Assembly (NCBI GenBank): GCA_945957575.1 | Contig: CAMFLW010000003.1 | Span: 1-64,000, forward strand | Reading direction: 5' to 3' | Origin: an uncultured Aeromonas sp. | GTDB lineage: Bacteria; Pseudomonadota; Gammaproteobacteria; Enterobacterales; Aeromonadaceae | DNA length: 64,000 nucleotides | Shown: positions 1-9,612 of the stretch, piece after piece | Numbering within the stretch: the stretch's first letter is position 1 | Layout of the letters: each line of letters begins with the position of its first letter | Notes under the pieces: model-generated | Told to the model about the DNA's origin: nothing | The model's database searches: none | Seen by the model: the letters and a program-made list of their open reading frames with translations, nothing else | Translations under genes and position numbers: made by a program

Positions 1-95
1 TTGTCGCTGTCATTGCCGGACACGCTGATCTCGATGGGATTGACGATGTACTGCAGATAGGTGTTCAGCTGTTGTTTGAGGTTGGTATCCAACAT
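1..95 (-). CDS. ahpF: Alkyl hydroperoxide reductase subunit F, N-terminal fragment (cut by window edge)
   Basis: Only the first 31 codons are present; the gene runs off the left edge. The peptide begins MLDTNLKQQLNTYLQ, which matches the start of AhpF, the FAD and disulfide enzyme that uses NADH to re-reduce AhpC. It lies on the same strand as ahpC and 124 nt downstream of the ahpC stop, the usual ahpCF arrangement. An intrinsic terminator lies between the two genes, so ahpF is probably transcribed less than ahpC. The assignment rests on the short N-terminus plus the neighbour, so it is good but not proven. Confidence 0.85.
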   Translation of the reverse strand, partial: MLDTNLKQQLNTYLQYIVNPIEISVSGNDSD

Positions 96-174
96 CTTCG
101 AATTCCTTCTTGTGATTGCGGGTCGGCGTGAGATGTAAGCCGGAAAGCAGACCGGTGCCTTTGCTTGGGGCCGG

Positions 175-205
175 AAACAAAACCGGCCCTTATGCGGGCC
201 GGTCT
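175..205 (-). terminator. Intrinsic terminator between ahpC and ahpF
   Basis: An 8-bp perfect stem (182-189 with 196-203, ACCGGCCC/GGGCCGGT) is followed on the minus strand by TTTGTTT. It sits 16 nt after the ahpC stop and ahead of ahpF. It probably lets most transcripts end after ahpC, giving more peroxiredoxin than reductase. Confidence 0.75.
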
Positions 206-219
206 TGGAAGCGGGAGGC

Positions 220-786
220 TTAGATCTTGCCTACCAGGTCCAGGGACGGGGCCAGAGTGGCGTCGCCTTCTTTCCATTTAGCCGGGCACACTTCACCCGG
301 GTGGGAGGCAACGTACTGGGCTGCTTTGACTTTGCGCAGCAGTTCCAGTGCGTCACGGCCGATACCGCCAGCGTTGATCTCGACGATCTGGATGATGCCC
401 TGCGGGTCAATCACGAAGGTACCGCGGTCAGCCAGACCAGCTTCTTCGATCATCACACCGAAGTTGCGGGTGATGGTGCCAGTCGGGTCACCAATCATCG
501 GGTACTGGATCTTCTGAATGGTGTCAGAAGTGTCGTGCCATGCTTTGTGAGTGAAGTGGGTATCGGTAGAGACAGAGTAGATCTCGACGCCCAGCTTCTG
601 GAATTCAGCGTAGTTGTCAGCAAGGTCGCCCAGCTCGGTCGGGCAAACGAAGGTGAAGTCAGCCGGGTAGAAGAAGACCACGGACCACTTGCCTTTCAGG
701 TCAGCGTCAGACACCTGAACGAATTTGCCATTGTGGTAGGCGGTAGCATTGAACGGCTTGATTTCAGTGTTGATGTAGGTAGACAT
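220..786 (-). CDS. ahpC: Alkyl hydroperoxide reductase subunit C (2-Cys peroxiredoxin)
   Basis: This 188-residue protein has the length of the AhpC/Prx1 family. It reduces hydrogen peroxide and organic hydroperoxides in the cytoplasm and is recycled by AhpF. The peroxidatic cysteine lies in the motif FTFVCPTE (about C48) and the resolving cysteine in EVCPAKW (about C167). The N-terminus [12 protein letters not shown] is typical of the enterobacterial type. The start is preceded on the minus strand by AAGGAGCAATTAC. ahpF follows downstream after a terminator. Upstream lies an AT-rich promoter region with a partial OxyR-like pattern (see 912-937), which is where OxyR control would be expected. 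Confidence 0.97.
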   Translation of the reverse strand: MSTYINTEIKPFNATAYHNGKFVQVSDADLKGKWSVVFFYPADFTFVCPTELGDLADNYAEFQKLGVEIYSVSTDTHFTHKAWHDTSDTIQKIQYPMIGDPTGTITRNFGVMIEEAGLADRGTFVIDPQGIIQIVEINAGGIGRDALELLRKVKAAQYVASHPGEVCPAKWKEGDATLAPSLDLVGKI

Positions 787-1164
787 GTAATTGCTCCTTG
801 GTGATGTACATATGCCGGTCTGGTGTTGAAGAGTCTTGCCAGACGAGGCGCTTAACTTTCGATGGATTCATCATAGGGGCTTCAGTTAATCGATAAAAGC
901 CGCAATTTTGAATCGCTTAAATCTACTTATTAGATAGCTCACTATGGCTGTACCTAACATGAATATCTCTAGCCTACTGAGATAACTCCTTGTCATGGTT
1001 CAATATCTGTGCGCAACATCGCCTTTTCAAGACATGGGAAGATGTGTGCAGAGCCACGATGACACGATGAGATAAACGGTGGAGCAAACAGGTGGTGCAG
1101 GAGGTTGAGGCCGCTGCTCGCAGCGATGGAGATGTGCTGACAAGGGGGAGAGCAGAAAACGCGG
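787..1164. other. Non-coding region upstream of ahpC
   Basis: About 380 bases without a convincing gene. It is AT-rich near 850-960, consistent with the ahpC promoter. A 78-codon open frame at 974-1210 on the minus strand has no recognisable family, overlaps the terminator of the proposed small RNA and is Ser/Arg/Cys-rich, so I treat it as chance. Confidence 0.5.
912..937 (-). promoter_or_regulatory. Possible partial OxyR-type site upstream of ahpC
   Basis: On the minus strand the order CTAT-N7-GTAG-N7-CGAT has the 7-bp spacing of OxyR quarter-sites (CTAT/ATAG). One element is exact, two differ by one base and the fourth is absent. OxyR control of ahpC is well known in related bacteria. This match is weak and could be chance. 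Confidence 0.25.
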
Positions 1165-1322
1165 ATAAAAAAATCCCGGCGCTATCGCAACGACAGGGCC
1201 GGGTCATCAAACAAGGAATGGCTATATAAACAAATGCTTTACAGCAAAGACTAACTACGGGGTGTGCAAACTTGCAGACATATGAGAGGAAGATAATGGG
1301 TGCACAATCCCTCGTCTCCCCC
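1165..1322 (-). ncRNA. Candidate CRP-activated small RNA gene
   Basis: On the minus strand a CRP palindrome (1353-1368) is followed by a TGCAATAG-like -10 element (about 1330-1337). About 150 nt without a good ORF then run into a strong Rho-independent terminator. The terminator stem pairs 1198-1203 with 1175-1180 and an inner 1191-1196 with 1182-1187, with 7 T residues at 1167-1173. The predicted start near 1318-1323 puts the CRP site near -40, the class II position. An internal TGTGCA/TGCACA pairing could form a 5' hairpin. The downstream gene is ahpC, too far and after the terminator, and the upstream CBS gene ends at 1478, so this reads as a free-standing transcript. It does not look like any small RNA I know (Spot 42, CyaR, RyhB, FnrS, GcvB). 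Confidence 0.55.
1167..1204 (-). terminator. Strong intrinsic terminator of the candidate small RNA
   Basis: GCCGGG pairs with CCCGGC around an inner CTGTCG/CGATAG stem with a TTG loop. Seven T residues follow on the minus strand. No protein-coding gene ends just upstream. Confidence 0.8.
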
Positions 1323-1352
1323 TCGGCAACTATTGCATGAGAGGGATGATAG

Positions 1353-1368
1353 TGTGACGCAGATCACA
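1353..1368. promoter_or_regulatory. CRP binding site
   Basis: TGTGACGCAGATCACA is an exact TGTGA-N6-TCACA palindrome, the consensus CRP site. It lies upstream of the candidate small RNA and far from any coding start, so its likely target is that RNA. Confidence 0.75.
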
Positions 1369-1477
1369 AGGCAAGCATTTGGTGTAATTTTTCAATCAAA
1401 ATGAAAGTGTTTCATCATTTTAGCTTATTCTGACGGCTGAAAACGCTTTTATTGTAATTTAATTACAGGTTGATCTG

Positions 1478-1924
1478 TCAAAAGTCGGTAGGGGGTTCCT
1501 GCTCTTCCATCAATTCCAGCAGGTTGATGGCCACGGCAATAAAGTCCGACTCGGTGACAATGCCGATCAGCTTGCGTCCTTTGAGTACCGGCAGGCAGCC
1601 ATATCTGTGGCGCTGCAGGTAGAGTGCTGCCTCCTTGATGCCGGCGTGAGGATCTACGCTCGCCACTTGCCGTGTCATGATCTCGTCGAGTTGCACGCTG
1701 TCGGTAAATTCGGCTTCCCGCTCCGGGCTGATGAGCAGCAGCTTGGATTCCCGGGTGGCCAGGATATCGGTGAGGGTTACCAACCCCAGCAGGTGGTGGT
1801 GCTCGTCGACGATGGGAATGTGGCGGATCCGCTCCTGCTGCATCAGGTCCATCGCCTGTTTGACACTGTTTGACGGACCCAGAGTGAAGGGATGTTCGGT
1901 CATGATTTCGGATAGGGTCATCAT
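1478..1924 (-). CDS. CBS-domain protein (tandem CBS pair)
   Basis: This 148-residue protein consists almost wholly of two CBS domains, roughly residues 5-60 and 75-140. The repeated pattern is IMT..., RHIPIVDE...LLGLVTLTDIL and then YGCLPVLKGRKLIGIVTESDFI. CBS pairs bind adenine nucleotides such as AMP, ATP or SAM and act as energy-sensing modules; the partner of this stand-alone protein is unknown. The start has GGAGG just upstream on the minus strand. An FNR-like palindrome lies about 56 nt upstream of the start, which would fit small CBS proteins that rise under low oxygen. The gene stands alone between the proposed small RNA and divergent queA. Confidence 0.9.
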   Translation of the reverse strand: MMTLSEIMTEHPFTLGPSNSVKQAMDLMQQERIRHIPIVDEHHHLLGLVTLTDILATRESKLLLISPEREAEFTDSVQLDEIMTRQVASVDPHAGIKEAALYLQRHRYGCLPVLKGRKLIGIVTESDFIAVAINLLELMEEQEPPTDF

Positions 1925-1979
1925 GGTGGGCCTCCTTGTGTATCTACTTTCACCCTAGCCCAGTGCCCATTGGCAAAAC

Positions 1980-1993
1980 ATGATCAGGGTCAA
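1980..1993 (-). promoter_or_regulatory. FNR/ANR-like box upstream of the CBS-domain gene
   Basis: TTGACCCTGATCAT on the minus strand matches TTGAT-N4-ATCAA at 8 of 10 defined positions. It ends 55 nt before the start codon of the CBS gene, a suitable distance for an activator at about -40. Inference from pattern only. Confidence 0.35.
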
Positions 1994-2136
1994 TACAGAA
2001 CATTAAAGAATCATTAACCGGAGGTGTGTCTCAATATTGCTCGCTACCCCTTGTCTCTCTTGGGTTTTTGGTCTTTTGGGTTGCCTTGGAAGATGGGGAT
2101 AACTAGACTAGCCGCCGATTCCCCCCGAGGTGAAAG

Positions 2137-3189
2137 ATGCAAGTATCCGATTTTCATTTTGATCTGCCAGACGAGCTGATTGCCCGCTATCCGATGGCGG
2201 AGCGTACCGCCAGCCGTTTGTTGCAGCTCGACGGTCAAACCGGCGCCCTGCGCCACGGTCAATTTGTCGATGTGCTGGACCAGCTCAACCCGGGCGACCT
2301 GCTGGTATTCAACAACACCCGCGTCATTCCGGCCCGCATGTTTGGCCAGAAGGCCAGCGGCGGCAAGCTGGAGGTGCTGGTCGAGCGCATTCTGGACGAG
2401 CACAGCGTGCTGGCCCATGTCCGTGCCTCCAAGGCGCCCAAGCCCGGCACCCGGATGATCATGGATGGTGGTGTGGAGGCCGAGATGCGCGCCCGCCACG
2501 ACGCCCTGTTCGAGATCCACTTCCTCGACCCGCGTCCGGTGCTGGAGATTTTGGAGGCCATCGGCCACATGCCGCTGCCCCCCTATATCGACCGTCCCGA
2601 CGAGGATGCCGACAAGGAGCGCTACCAGACCGTTTACAATCAGAAACCGGGCGCCGTCGCCGCGCCGACCGCCGGTCTGCACTTTGATGAGCCGCTGCTT
2701 GAGAAAATTCGGGCCAAAGGGGTTGAAACGGCCTTCGTCACCCTGCATGTAGGGGCGGGGACCTTCCAGCCGGTGCGGGTAGAGAAGATTGAAGATCACC
2801 ATATGCACTCCGAGTATGCCGAAGTGCCGCAAGAGGTGGTCGATGCCATTGCCGCTACCCGTGCCCGTGGTGGTCGGGTGATTGCGGTGGGGACTACTTC
2901 GGTTCGTTCGTTGGAGAGCGCGGCCAAGGTCACCCTGGCACAGGGCAAACCGTTGGCGCCCTTCTTTAGTGACACCGATATCTTCATCTTCCCTGGCTAC
3001 CAGTTCCAGATTGTCGATGCCATGGTCACCAACTTCCATCTGCCGGAGTCGACCTTGATCATGCTGGTCAGCGCCTTTGCCGGTTATGACAACGTGATGG
3101 CGGCCTATCAGGCAGCCGTGGCCGGGCAGTACCGTTTCTTCAGCTACGGGGACGCCATGTTCGTCACCCGTCGCCAGGTTGAAGCATAA
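2137..3189 (+). CDS. queA: tRNA preQ1(34) S-adenosylmethionine ribosyltransferase-isomerase
   Basis: This 350-residue protein is full length for QueA. It transfers and isomerises the ribosyl part of SAM onto preQ1 at tRNA position 34, giving epoxyqueuosine. Typical family sequences are the N-terminal [14 protein letters not shown], then [35 protein letters not shown] and the C-terminal [14 protein letters not shown]. The start is preceded by GAGGTGAAAG. tgt follows 74 nt downstream on the same strand, placing two consecutive steps of queuosine synthesis together, and yajC-secDF follow in the common gammaproteobacterial order. Confidence 0.97.
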   Translation: MQVSDFHFDLPDELIARYPMAERTASRLLQLDGQTGALRHGQFVDVLDQLNPGDLLVFNNTRVIPARMFGQKASGGKLEVLVERILDEHSVLAHVRASKAPKPGTRMIMDGGVEAEMRARHDALFEIHFLDPRPVLEILEAIGHMPLPPYIDRPDEDADKERYQTVYNQKPGAVAAPTAGLHFDEPLLEKIRAKGVETAFVTLHVGAGTFQPVRVEKIEDHHMHSEYAEVPQEVVDAIAATRARGGRVIAVGTTSVRSLESAAKVTLAQGKPLAPFFSDTDIFIFPGYQFQIVDAMVTNFHLPESTLIMLVSAFAGYDNVMAAYQAAVAGQYRFFSYGDAMFVTRRQVEA

Positions 3190-3215
3190 GCTTCAGCGTA
3201 TTTACCGGGCCGTGA

Positions 3216-4400
<1,185 letters not shown>

Positions 4401-4450
4401 CAACAACATATAAATTGGTTTTTTAATCTACATCAATAAGAGGTTGTTAA

Positions 4451-4786
4451 ATGAGCATTATCTCCAAGGCGTATGCAGAAGGCGCAGTTCCGGGTGCACA
4501 GGGTGGTGGTATGGAAATGATCATCATGCTGGCCGTGTTTGGCCTGATCTTCTATTTCATGATCTATCGTCCCCAGGCCAAACGCGCCAAGGATCATCGC
4601 AATCTGATGACCTCCTTGTCCAAGGGTGACGAAGTGCTCACTTCCGGTGGCCTGGTTGGCAAGATTGCCAAAGTGGCTGCCGATAGCGATTACCTGGTGA
4701 TCGCCCTGAACGACCAGACCCAAGTCACCATCAAAAAGGACTTCGTCTCTGCCGTTCTGCCCAAGGGTTCTATCCAGTCCCTTTAA
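4451..4786 (+). CDS. yajC: Sec translocon accessory protein YajC
   Basis: This 111-residue inner-membrane protein has one transmembrane helix (about residues 22-42, MIIMLAVFGLIFYFMIYRPQ) followed by a basic cytoplasmic tail, the standard YajC plan. It associates with SecDF-YidC at the SecYEG translocon. The start is preceded by AAGAGGTTGTTAA. It lies 18 nt before secD. Confidence 0.95.
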   Translation: MSIISKAYAEGAVPGAQGGGMEMIIMLAVFGLIFYFMIYRPQAKRAKDHRNLMTSLSKGDEVLTSGGLVGKIAKVAADSDYLVIALNDQTQVTIKKDFVSAVLPKGSIQSL

Positions 4787-4804
4787 TCTCCCAAGGAGCA
4801 CAGC

Positions 4805-6658
4805 GTGTTGAATCGCTATCCGCTGTGGAAATACCTGATGGTGATCCTAGTGATCGCCATCGGTTTTCTATATGCAGCCCCCAATCTTTACGGCGAAGAC
4901 CCGGCCTTGCAGGTTTCTGCCAGCCGTGGTGCCGAAGTCAAGCTAGATACCCTTGACCAGGTGAAAGAGACCCTTGAAGCGGCCAAGATCCCGGTCAAAC
5001 ATGCTGCATTCGAGCACGGTCTGATCCTGATCCGTTTCAAGAACACTGAAGACCAGCTGAAGGCGCGCGATATCGTTGCCAACAAGCTGGGCGACAACTT
5101 CATTACCGCACTCAACCTAGCTCCTTCCACTCCCGCCTGGCTCGAAGCCATCGGTGCGGCGCCTCTGAAGCTGGGTCTTGATCTGCGCGGTGGTGTGCAC
5201 TTCCTGATGGAAGTGGACATGGCCGAGGCGCTGACCAAACAGCAAGAGCAGATGGTGCAGGATTTCCGCTCCGAGCTGCGCACCCAGAAGATCCGTTACT
5301 CCGGCGTGCGCCGGGTCGGTGATCAGGTGCAGGTGCTGTTCCGTGATGAAGCCGATCAGGAACGCGCCGTTTCTCATCTGCGTCGTCAGAACCCTGATTT
5401 GACCTTCACTACCGAGCAAAAAGGGGATGAGTTCATCCTGCTGGCTGGTCTGAGCGAGGCCAAGATCAAGGAGGTGAAGAAGTACGCCCTCGAGCAAAAC
5501 ATCACCATCATCCGTAACCGGGTCAACGAACTGGGTGTGGCCGAGCCGCTGGTACAACAGCAAGGTGCCGAGCGCATTGTCGTTGAACTGCCCGGTATTC
5601 AGGATACCGCACGCGCCAAGGAGATCCTGGGGGCGACTGCGACCCTGGAATTCCACATGGTTGATGAGACTGCCGACATTCAGGCTGCGGCCGACGGTCG
5701 CGTACCGCCTAGCTCCAAGGTCTACAATGATCGCAACGGTCGTCCTGTGGTGCTGCAAAAGCGGGTGATCCTGACCGGTGACCACATCGTGGGTGCCCAG
5801 TCCGGTTTCGATGAGTACAGCCGTCCCCAGGTCAACATCAAGCTTGATGGCCAGGGTGGCAACAAGATGGCCAACTTTACCAAGGACAACGTCGGTAAAG
5901 GGATGGCGACCGTCTTCATCGAGTACAAGCCGGTCGGTCAGCCGGGTCCGGATGGCAAGCGCAAGTTCCGCAAGCAGGAGGAGGTGATCAACGTCGCCAC
6001 CATCCAGTCGCGCCTTGGCAGCCAGTTCCGCATCACCGGTATCGACAACGCCAACGAAGCCCACAACCTGGCGCTGCTGCTGCGTGCCGGTGCCCTGATC
6101 GCCCCGATCCAGATCGTGGAAGAGCGCACCATTGGCCCGAGCCTGGGTCAACAGAACATCGACAGCGGTATGGAAGCCATCGGCTGGGCCATGCTGGTGA
6201 TCGTGCTGTTCATGGGGATCTACTACCGCGCGTTCGGCTGGGTCGCCAACCTGGCGCTCTGTATGAACCTGGTGTTGATTGTCGGCATCATGTCGATGAT
6301 CCCGGGGGCCACCATGACCCTGCCGGGTATCGCCGGTATCGTCCTGACGCTGGGGATGGCGGTGGATGCCAACGTGCTGATCTACGAGCGTATTCGTGAA
6401 GAGATCCGTAACGGTCGCGGTGTTCAGCAAGCCATCCATCTGGGCTTTGATCGGGCATTTGCCACTATCGCCGACTCGAACGTTACCTCGCTGATTACTT
6501 GCGTGATCCTGTTCGGCATCGGTACTGGCGCCATCAAGGGCTTTGCCCTGACGCTGGGTATTGGTCTGACCGCCTCCATGTTTACTGCCATCACAGTTTC
6601 CCGCGCCATTATCAACCTGGCTTGGGGTGGACGGCGCATCGACAAGCTGCCCATCTGA
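4805..6658 (+). CDS. secD: Protein translocase subunit SecD
   Basis: This 617-residue inner-membrane protein uses the proton gradient with SecF to pull exported proteins through SecYEG. One transmembrane helix lies near the N-terminus (residues 8-26), then a large periplasmic P1 domain that starts with the conserved [16 protein letters not shown] near residue 122. Five helices follow in the last 180 residues, including [17 protein letters not shown] (the proton-path D/R segment). The start codon is GTG at 4805 with AAGGAG 8 nt before it. secF begins 10 nt after its stop. Confidence 0.97.
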   Translation: MLNRYPLWKYLMVILVIAIGFLYAAPNLYGEDPALQVSASRGAEVKLDTLDQVKETLEAAKIPVKHAAFEHGLILIRFKNTEDQLKARDIVANKLGDNFITALNLAPSTPAWLEAIGAAPLKLGLDLRGGVHFLMEVDMAEALTKQQEQMVQDFRSELRTQKIRYSGVRRVGDQVQVLFRDEADQERAVSHLRRQNPDLTFTTEQKGDEFILLAGLSEAKIKEVKKYALEQNITIIRNRVNELGVAEPLVQQQGAERIVVELPGIQDTARAKEILGATATLEFHMVDETADIQAAADGRVPPSSKVYNDRNGRPVVLQKRVILTGDHIVGAQSGFDEYSRPQVNIKLDGQGGNKMANFTKDNVGKGMATVFIEYKPVGQPGPDGKRKFRKQEEVINVATIQSRLGSQFRITGIDNANEAHNLALLLRAGALIAPIQIVEERTIGPSLGQQNIDSGMEAIGWAMLVIVLFMGIYYRAFGWVANLALCMNLVLIVGIMSMIPGATMTLPGIAGIVLTLGMAVDANVLIYERIREEIRNGRGVQQAIHLGFDRAFATIADSNVTSLITCVILFGIGTGAIKGFALTLGIGLTASMFTAITVSRAIINLAWGGRRIDKLPI

Positions 6659-6668
6659 GGATAGAGAG

Positions 6669-7616
6669 ATGTTTCAGATTCTACATTTTGAAAAACCCAT
6701 CCCGTTTATGCGTTATGCCAAAGCGGGTGTGGTCTTCTCTTCCGTGCTGATGGTGATCGCCCTGTTCTTCCTGTTTGATCGAGGTCTGAACTGGGGACTG
6801 GACTTTACCGGTGGTACCACCATCGAGGTGGGGTTCCAGCAGTCGGTGAGCCTGGACAAGATCCACGATGCACTGGAAGAGCAGAAGATTGAAGGGGCAA
6901 CTCTGCAACACTTTGGCTCCAGCCGTGACGTGCTGTTCCGCCTGACCCCGAAAGAGGGGGTCAAGGTAGAACAGCAGGGTAACGAGGTGCTGGCTGCGGC
7001 CAAGCAGCTCGATGAGGGCGCTGTGCTCAAGCGTGTCGAATTCGTCGGTCCTTCGGTCGGTGACGAGCTGGCCACGGACGGGGCGCTGGCCATGCTGGCC
7101 TCTATCCTCTGTATCCTGGCCTACGTGGCGGTACGCTTTGAATGGCGTCTGGCGCTGGGGGGGATTCTCTCCCTGGTGCACGATGTGGTGATCACTCTGG
7201 GTGTCTTTGCCTACTTCCAGTACGAGTTCGACCTGACCGTACTGGCGGCGCTGATGACCCTGGTGGGTTACTCCCTGAATGATACTATCGTGGTGTTCGA
7301 CCGCTTGCGGGAGAACTTCCGCAAGGTGCGTAAAGGGGATACCGAGTACATTCTGGATCTCTCCATGACCGAGACCCTGAGCCGTACCATCATCACCTCC
7401 GGCCTCACCTTCGTGGTGGTGCTGGCGCTGCTGCTCAAGGGCGGCGCGCTGATCCACGGTTTTGCCGTGGCCATGGTGATCGGTGTGGCCTTCGGTACCT
7501 ACTCCTCCATCTATGTGGCGAGTGCGTTTGCCATGTTCCTCGGCGTCAAGCGCGAGCACATGCTGCCAACCCAGGTAGAGAAAGAGGGTGCGGATCAACA
7601 GGAAATCCTGCCGTAA
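6669..7616 (+). CDS. secF: Protein translocase subunit SecF
   Basis: This 315-residue partner of SecD has an N-terminal helix, a small periplasmic domain with GLDFTGGTTIEVGF and five C-terminal helices including GYSLNDTIVVFDRLREN. I chose ATG 6669 (MFQILHFEKPIPFM) because AGAGAG precedes it and it does not overlap secD; the frame stays open 42 nt further upstream inside secD. An intrinsic terminator follows the stop, closing the queA-secF unit. Confidence 0.96.
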   Translation: MFQILHFEKPIPFMRYAKAGVVFSSVLMVIALFFLFDRGLNWGLDFTGGTTIEVGFQQSVSLDKIHDALEEQKIEGATLQHFGSSRDVLFRLTPKEGVKVEQQGNEVLAAAKQLDEGAVLKRVEFVGPSVGDELATDGALAMLASILCILAYVAVRFEWRLALGGILSLVHDVVITLGVFAYFQYEFDLTVLAALMTLVGYSLNDTIVVFDRLRENFRKVRKGDTEYILDLSMTETLSRTIITSGLTFVVVLALLLKGGALIHGFAVAMVIGVAFGTYSSIYVASAFAMFLGVKREHMLPTQVEKEGADQQEILP

Positions 7617-7622
7617 ACCACG

Positions 7623-7653
7623 AAAGAGCGCCGCAAGGCGCTCTTTTCTTTTT
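7623..7653 (+). terminator. Intrinsic terminator after secF
   Basis: AAAGAGCGCC-GCAA-GGCGCTCTTT forms a tight stem with a 4-base loop, followed by a run of T residues. It lies 7 nt after the secF stop. Confidence 0.9.
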
Positions 7654-7702
7654 CGCTGTTGTCGTATGCTGACGCAGATGATTTCAACAAAAGGAGCTTG
7701 CC

Positions 7703-8071
7703 ATGCAACATAATCCCCGTTTTTTGGCGCTGGTAGAAGGGATCCGCTCCCGTGTAGCCGAGACCGATGTGCACCAGATCAAGCGCTGGCAGGATGAGAG
7801 GCGCGCTTTTCATCTGATCGATGTGCGGGAAGAGAGCGAGTGGGCCAAAGGCCATCTGCCCGACGCCCTCTATCTGGGCCGTGGGGTGATTGAGCGCGAT
7901 ATCGAGACCCGTTTTCCCGATGTCGACACCGAGCTTTACCTCTACTGTGGCGGCGGTTTTCGCTCCATTCTGGCGGCGGACAATCTGCAACAGATGGGTT
8001 ATCGCAAGGTGATTAGCGTTGACGGTGGTTTTCGCGGCTGGCTGGAGGCCGGATACCCTGTCGAATCCTGA
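7703..8071 (+). CDS. Rhodanese-like domain protein
   Basis: This 122-residue single-domain rhodanese has the CDC25-like fold boundaries HLIDVREESEWAKGHLPDALYLGRG and a cysteine loop YCGGGFRSILAADNL. The catalytic cysteine would be the one in YCGGGFRS (near residue 92). Such proteins carry sulfur as persulfide, but the GGGFRS loop differs from the classic CRKGVR loop of thiosulfate sulfurtransferase, so the acceptor is unknown. It has AAAGGAGC before its start and no signal peptide, so it is cytoplasmic. It lies between secF and nlpI with its own promoter space. Confidence 0.88.
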   Translation: MQHNPRFLALVEGIRSRVAETDVHQIKRWQDERRAFHLIDVREESEWAKGHLPDALYLGRGVIERDIETRFPDVDTELYLYCGGGFRSILAADNLQQMGYRKVISVDGGFRGWLEAGYPVES

Positions 8072-8113
8072 TTTATTTGAGAGAGATAGGCTGAGCTACA
8101 TGACAAAGCGACG

Positions 8114-8139
8114 GTTGACCTTTACCATATGCGGGGTCA
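8114..8139 (+). promoter_or_regulatory. Inverted repeat / possible promoter upstream of nlpI
   Basis: TTGACC at 8114 and GGTCAA at 8134 form an inverted repeat, 14 bases apart. TTGACC could also serve as a -35 element for nlpI. Either reading is inference. Confidence 0.25.
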
Positions 8140-8161
8140 AGCGTAAGCGTCGGAGTGTTCA

Positions 8162-9106
8162 TTGAACGTCAGGAAAGGGATTGGATACCTCCTCGGTATC
8201 CTGTTGTTGCTTCCCATGTGGGGTTGCAGCAGTAGCAGTCAGGTTAACACCCCTAAGGTTCCCAAGCCGCAGCCTGCTTCACTGGTTTTGGCGACCCCCC
8301 TGCAGGTCTCCTACCAAAGCGAGCTGGCGTTGGCGCGACTCGGGCAGATGCTCAGTGAAATGGAATTGACCACCGAGCAACGGGCAGAGTTGTTCTATGA
8401 GCGGGCCGTGGTGTTTGATCGGGTTGGCCTGCGTTCCCTCGCGCGGCTCGATTTCAACCGTGCCCTGCGAGAGAAGCCGGATTTCGCCGAAGCCTACAAC
8501 TTCATCGGAGTCTATCTGGTGCAGCAGCAGAATTACGACGAAGCCTATGATGCGTTCGATTCCGCCCTCGAATTGGCGCCGGACTATGACTATGCCTATC
8601 TCAACCGTGGCATCGCCCTCTATTACGGCAATCGTCCCGAGCTGGCCGCGGCCGATATGAAGCGTTTCTACGAGGCGCAGCCGGAAGACCCCTATCGGGT
8701 GATCTGGCTCTATCTGGCCGAGCAGAAGCTCAATCCTGCTGCGGCCATGAGCCGGATGCGCGAACGTCTCAACAAGTACGATGACAATGCCTGGAACTGG
8801 GATCTGGTACGCCTCTATACCGGTGAGATCAATGCTTCCCAGCTGATGGGCAACGTGGTGAAAGGGGTGAAAGATAACCGGGAGCTTGCCGAGCGTCTGT
8901 GCGAAACCTACTTTTATCTGGGCAAGTTCGAGCTGGGCAAAGGTAACCGTAAAGAGGCCATCAGCTACTTCAAGCTGGCGCTCTCCAATAACGTCTATGA
9001 CTTTATTGAACATCGCTATGCGTTGCTGGAGCTGGAGTTGATGGCGCGCAAACCCTTGCCGCCAGGTGCCCAGAGTGCCCGCAACAAGAGTGATCAGCCT
9101 TCCTGA
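8162..9106 (+). CDS. nlpI: Lipoprotein NlpI (TPR adaptor)
   Basis: This 314-residue outer-membrane lipoprotein has a signal sequence ending in LLPMWGC, with C22 as the lipidated residue. Tetratricopeptide repeats follow (for example NYDEAYDAFDSALELAPDYDYAYLNRGIA). In E. coli NlpI binds the protease Prc and presents murein hydrolases such as MepS for degradation. The start is TTG at 8162, chosen because GGAG lies 7 nt upstream and the next ATG would leave no signal peptide. In enterobacteria nlpI follows pnp; here it follows a rhodanese gene instead. A clear terminator follows. Confidence 0.92.
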   Translation: MNVRKGIGYLLGILLLLPMWGCSSSSQVNTPKVPKPQPASLVLATPLQVSYQSELALARLGQMLSEMELTTEQRAELFYERAVVFDRVGLRSLARLDFNRALREKPDFAEAYNFIGVYLVQQQNYDEAYDAFDSALELAPDYDYAYLNRGIALYYGNRPELAAADMKRFYEAQPEDPYRVIWLYLAEQKLNPAAAMSRMRERLNKYDDNAWNWDLVRLYTGEINASQLMGNVVKGVKDNRELAERLCETYFYLGKFELGKGNRKEAISYFKLALSNNVYDFIEHRYALLELELMARKPLPPGAQSARNKSDQPS

Positions 9107-9151
9107 TTGGATACGCTGACAACTCTCTGATAGAAAAATCGTCATGAGGCT

Positions 9152-9188
9152 AATGCCAGTCAGTTAAACCTGACTGGCATTGTTTTAT
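9152..9188 (+). terminator. Intrinsic terminator after nlpI
   Basis: AATGCCAGTCAG pairs with CTGACTGGCATT around the loop TTAAAC, followed by GTTTTAT. Confidence 0.9.
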
Positions 9189-9534
9189 CAGGCTTTTTCA
9201 GAGATAACAGGTCAACCGAGCGGCAGTATCCTGCCCGATGCGGTGGTTGATCACTGCGACGCTCAGAAGCAAGAAATTGGACTTGGTGTATCAGGCGTGG
9301 TGGGGAGCTTGGAGACAATCTAAGCAGCTGTAGCCAATCAACGAGCGACCAATAAGCCGAGCTTCAAATTTGCCTGCAGCAAGCCTGATGGTGATGATGG
9401 CTGTTGTGCTATCACCAGTACATACGCCACGGAGATGGGCGGAGTTGCGGGTTGCAGAGATGCCATGTTCATAAAAACGCCCAGGCATTAGGACCGGGGC
9501 GGTAAAGATTTCAAATAACGTTTTCCGGTAGATC
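9189..9534. other. Non-coding or decayed stretch between nlpI and yejM
   Basis: About 345 bases with no recognised gene. A 65-codon minus-strand frame (9291-9488, starting MPGRFYEHGISATRNSAHL) has a fairly even composition and could be a remnant or a small orphan protein. It has no family I recognise and no clear ribosome binding site. I do not call it a gene. Confidence 0.4.
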
Positions 9535-9566
9535 GCAATGCGGCTCCGTTAAGTGAGCCGCATTGC
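9535..9566. repeat. Perfect 12-bp inverted repeat (hairpin) after yejM
   Basis: GCAATGCGGCTC (9535-9546) and GAGCCGCATTGC (9555-9566) flank an 8-base loop. It lies 47 nt past the yejM stop on the minus strand. There is no T run on either side, so it is either a Rho-assisted end or an mRNA-stabilising hairpin. Confidence 0.6.
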
Positions 9567-9612
9567 CCAAATGTGGGGCGCGTTTTATGGCATCAAGCCA
9601 GCAACGCGCGTT

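Noticed and set aside
974..1210. 78-codon minus-strand frame upstream of ahpC
   Set aside because: No ribosome binding site or known family; it covers the terminator of the proposed RNA, and its Ser/Arg/Cys-rich composition is unlike neighbours.
2044..3039. Long open frame of 331 codons opposite queA
   Set aside because: It lies antisense to a clear queA, has no family character and is Gly/His/Gln-rich, as expected of a mirror frame in GC-rich DNA. The same holds for frames opposite tgt (3240-4262), secD (5117-6439), secF (6681-7598), nlpI (8279-9145) and malE (13300-14499).
9291..9488. 65-codon minus-strand frame between nlpI and yejM
   Set aside because: Plausible composition but no start signal, no family and no conserved context visible. 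It was described as a stretch, not as a gene.
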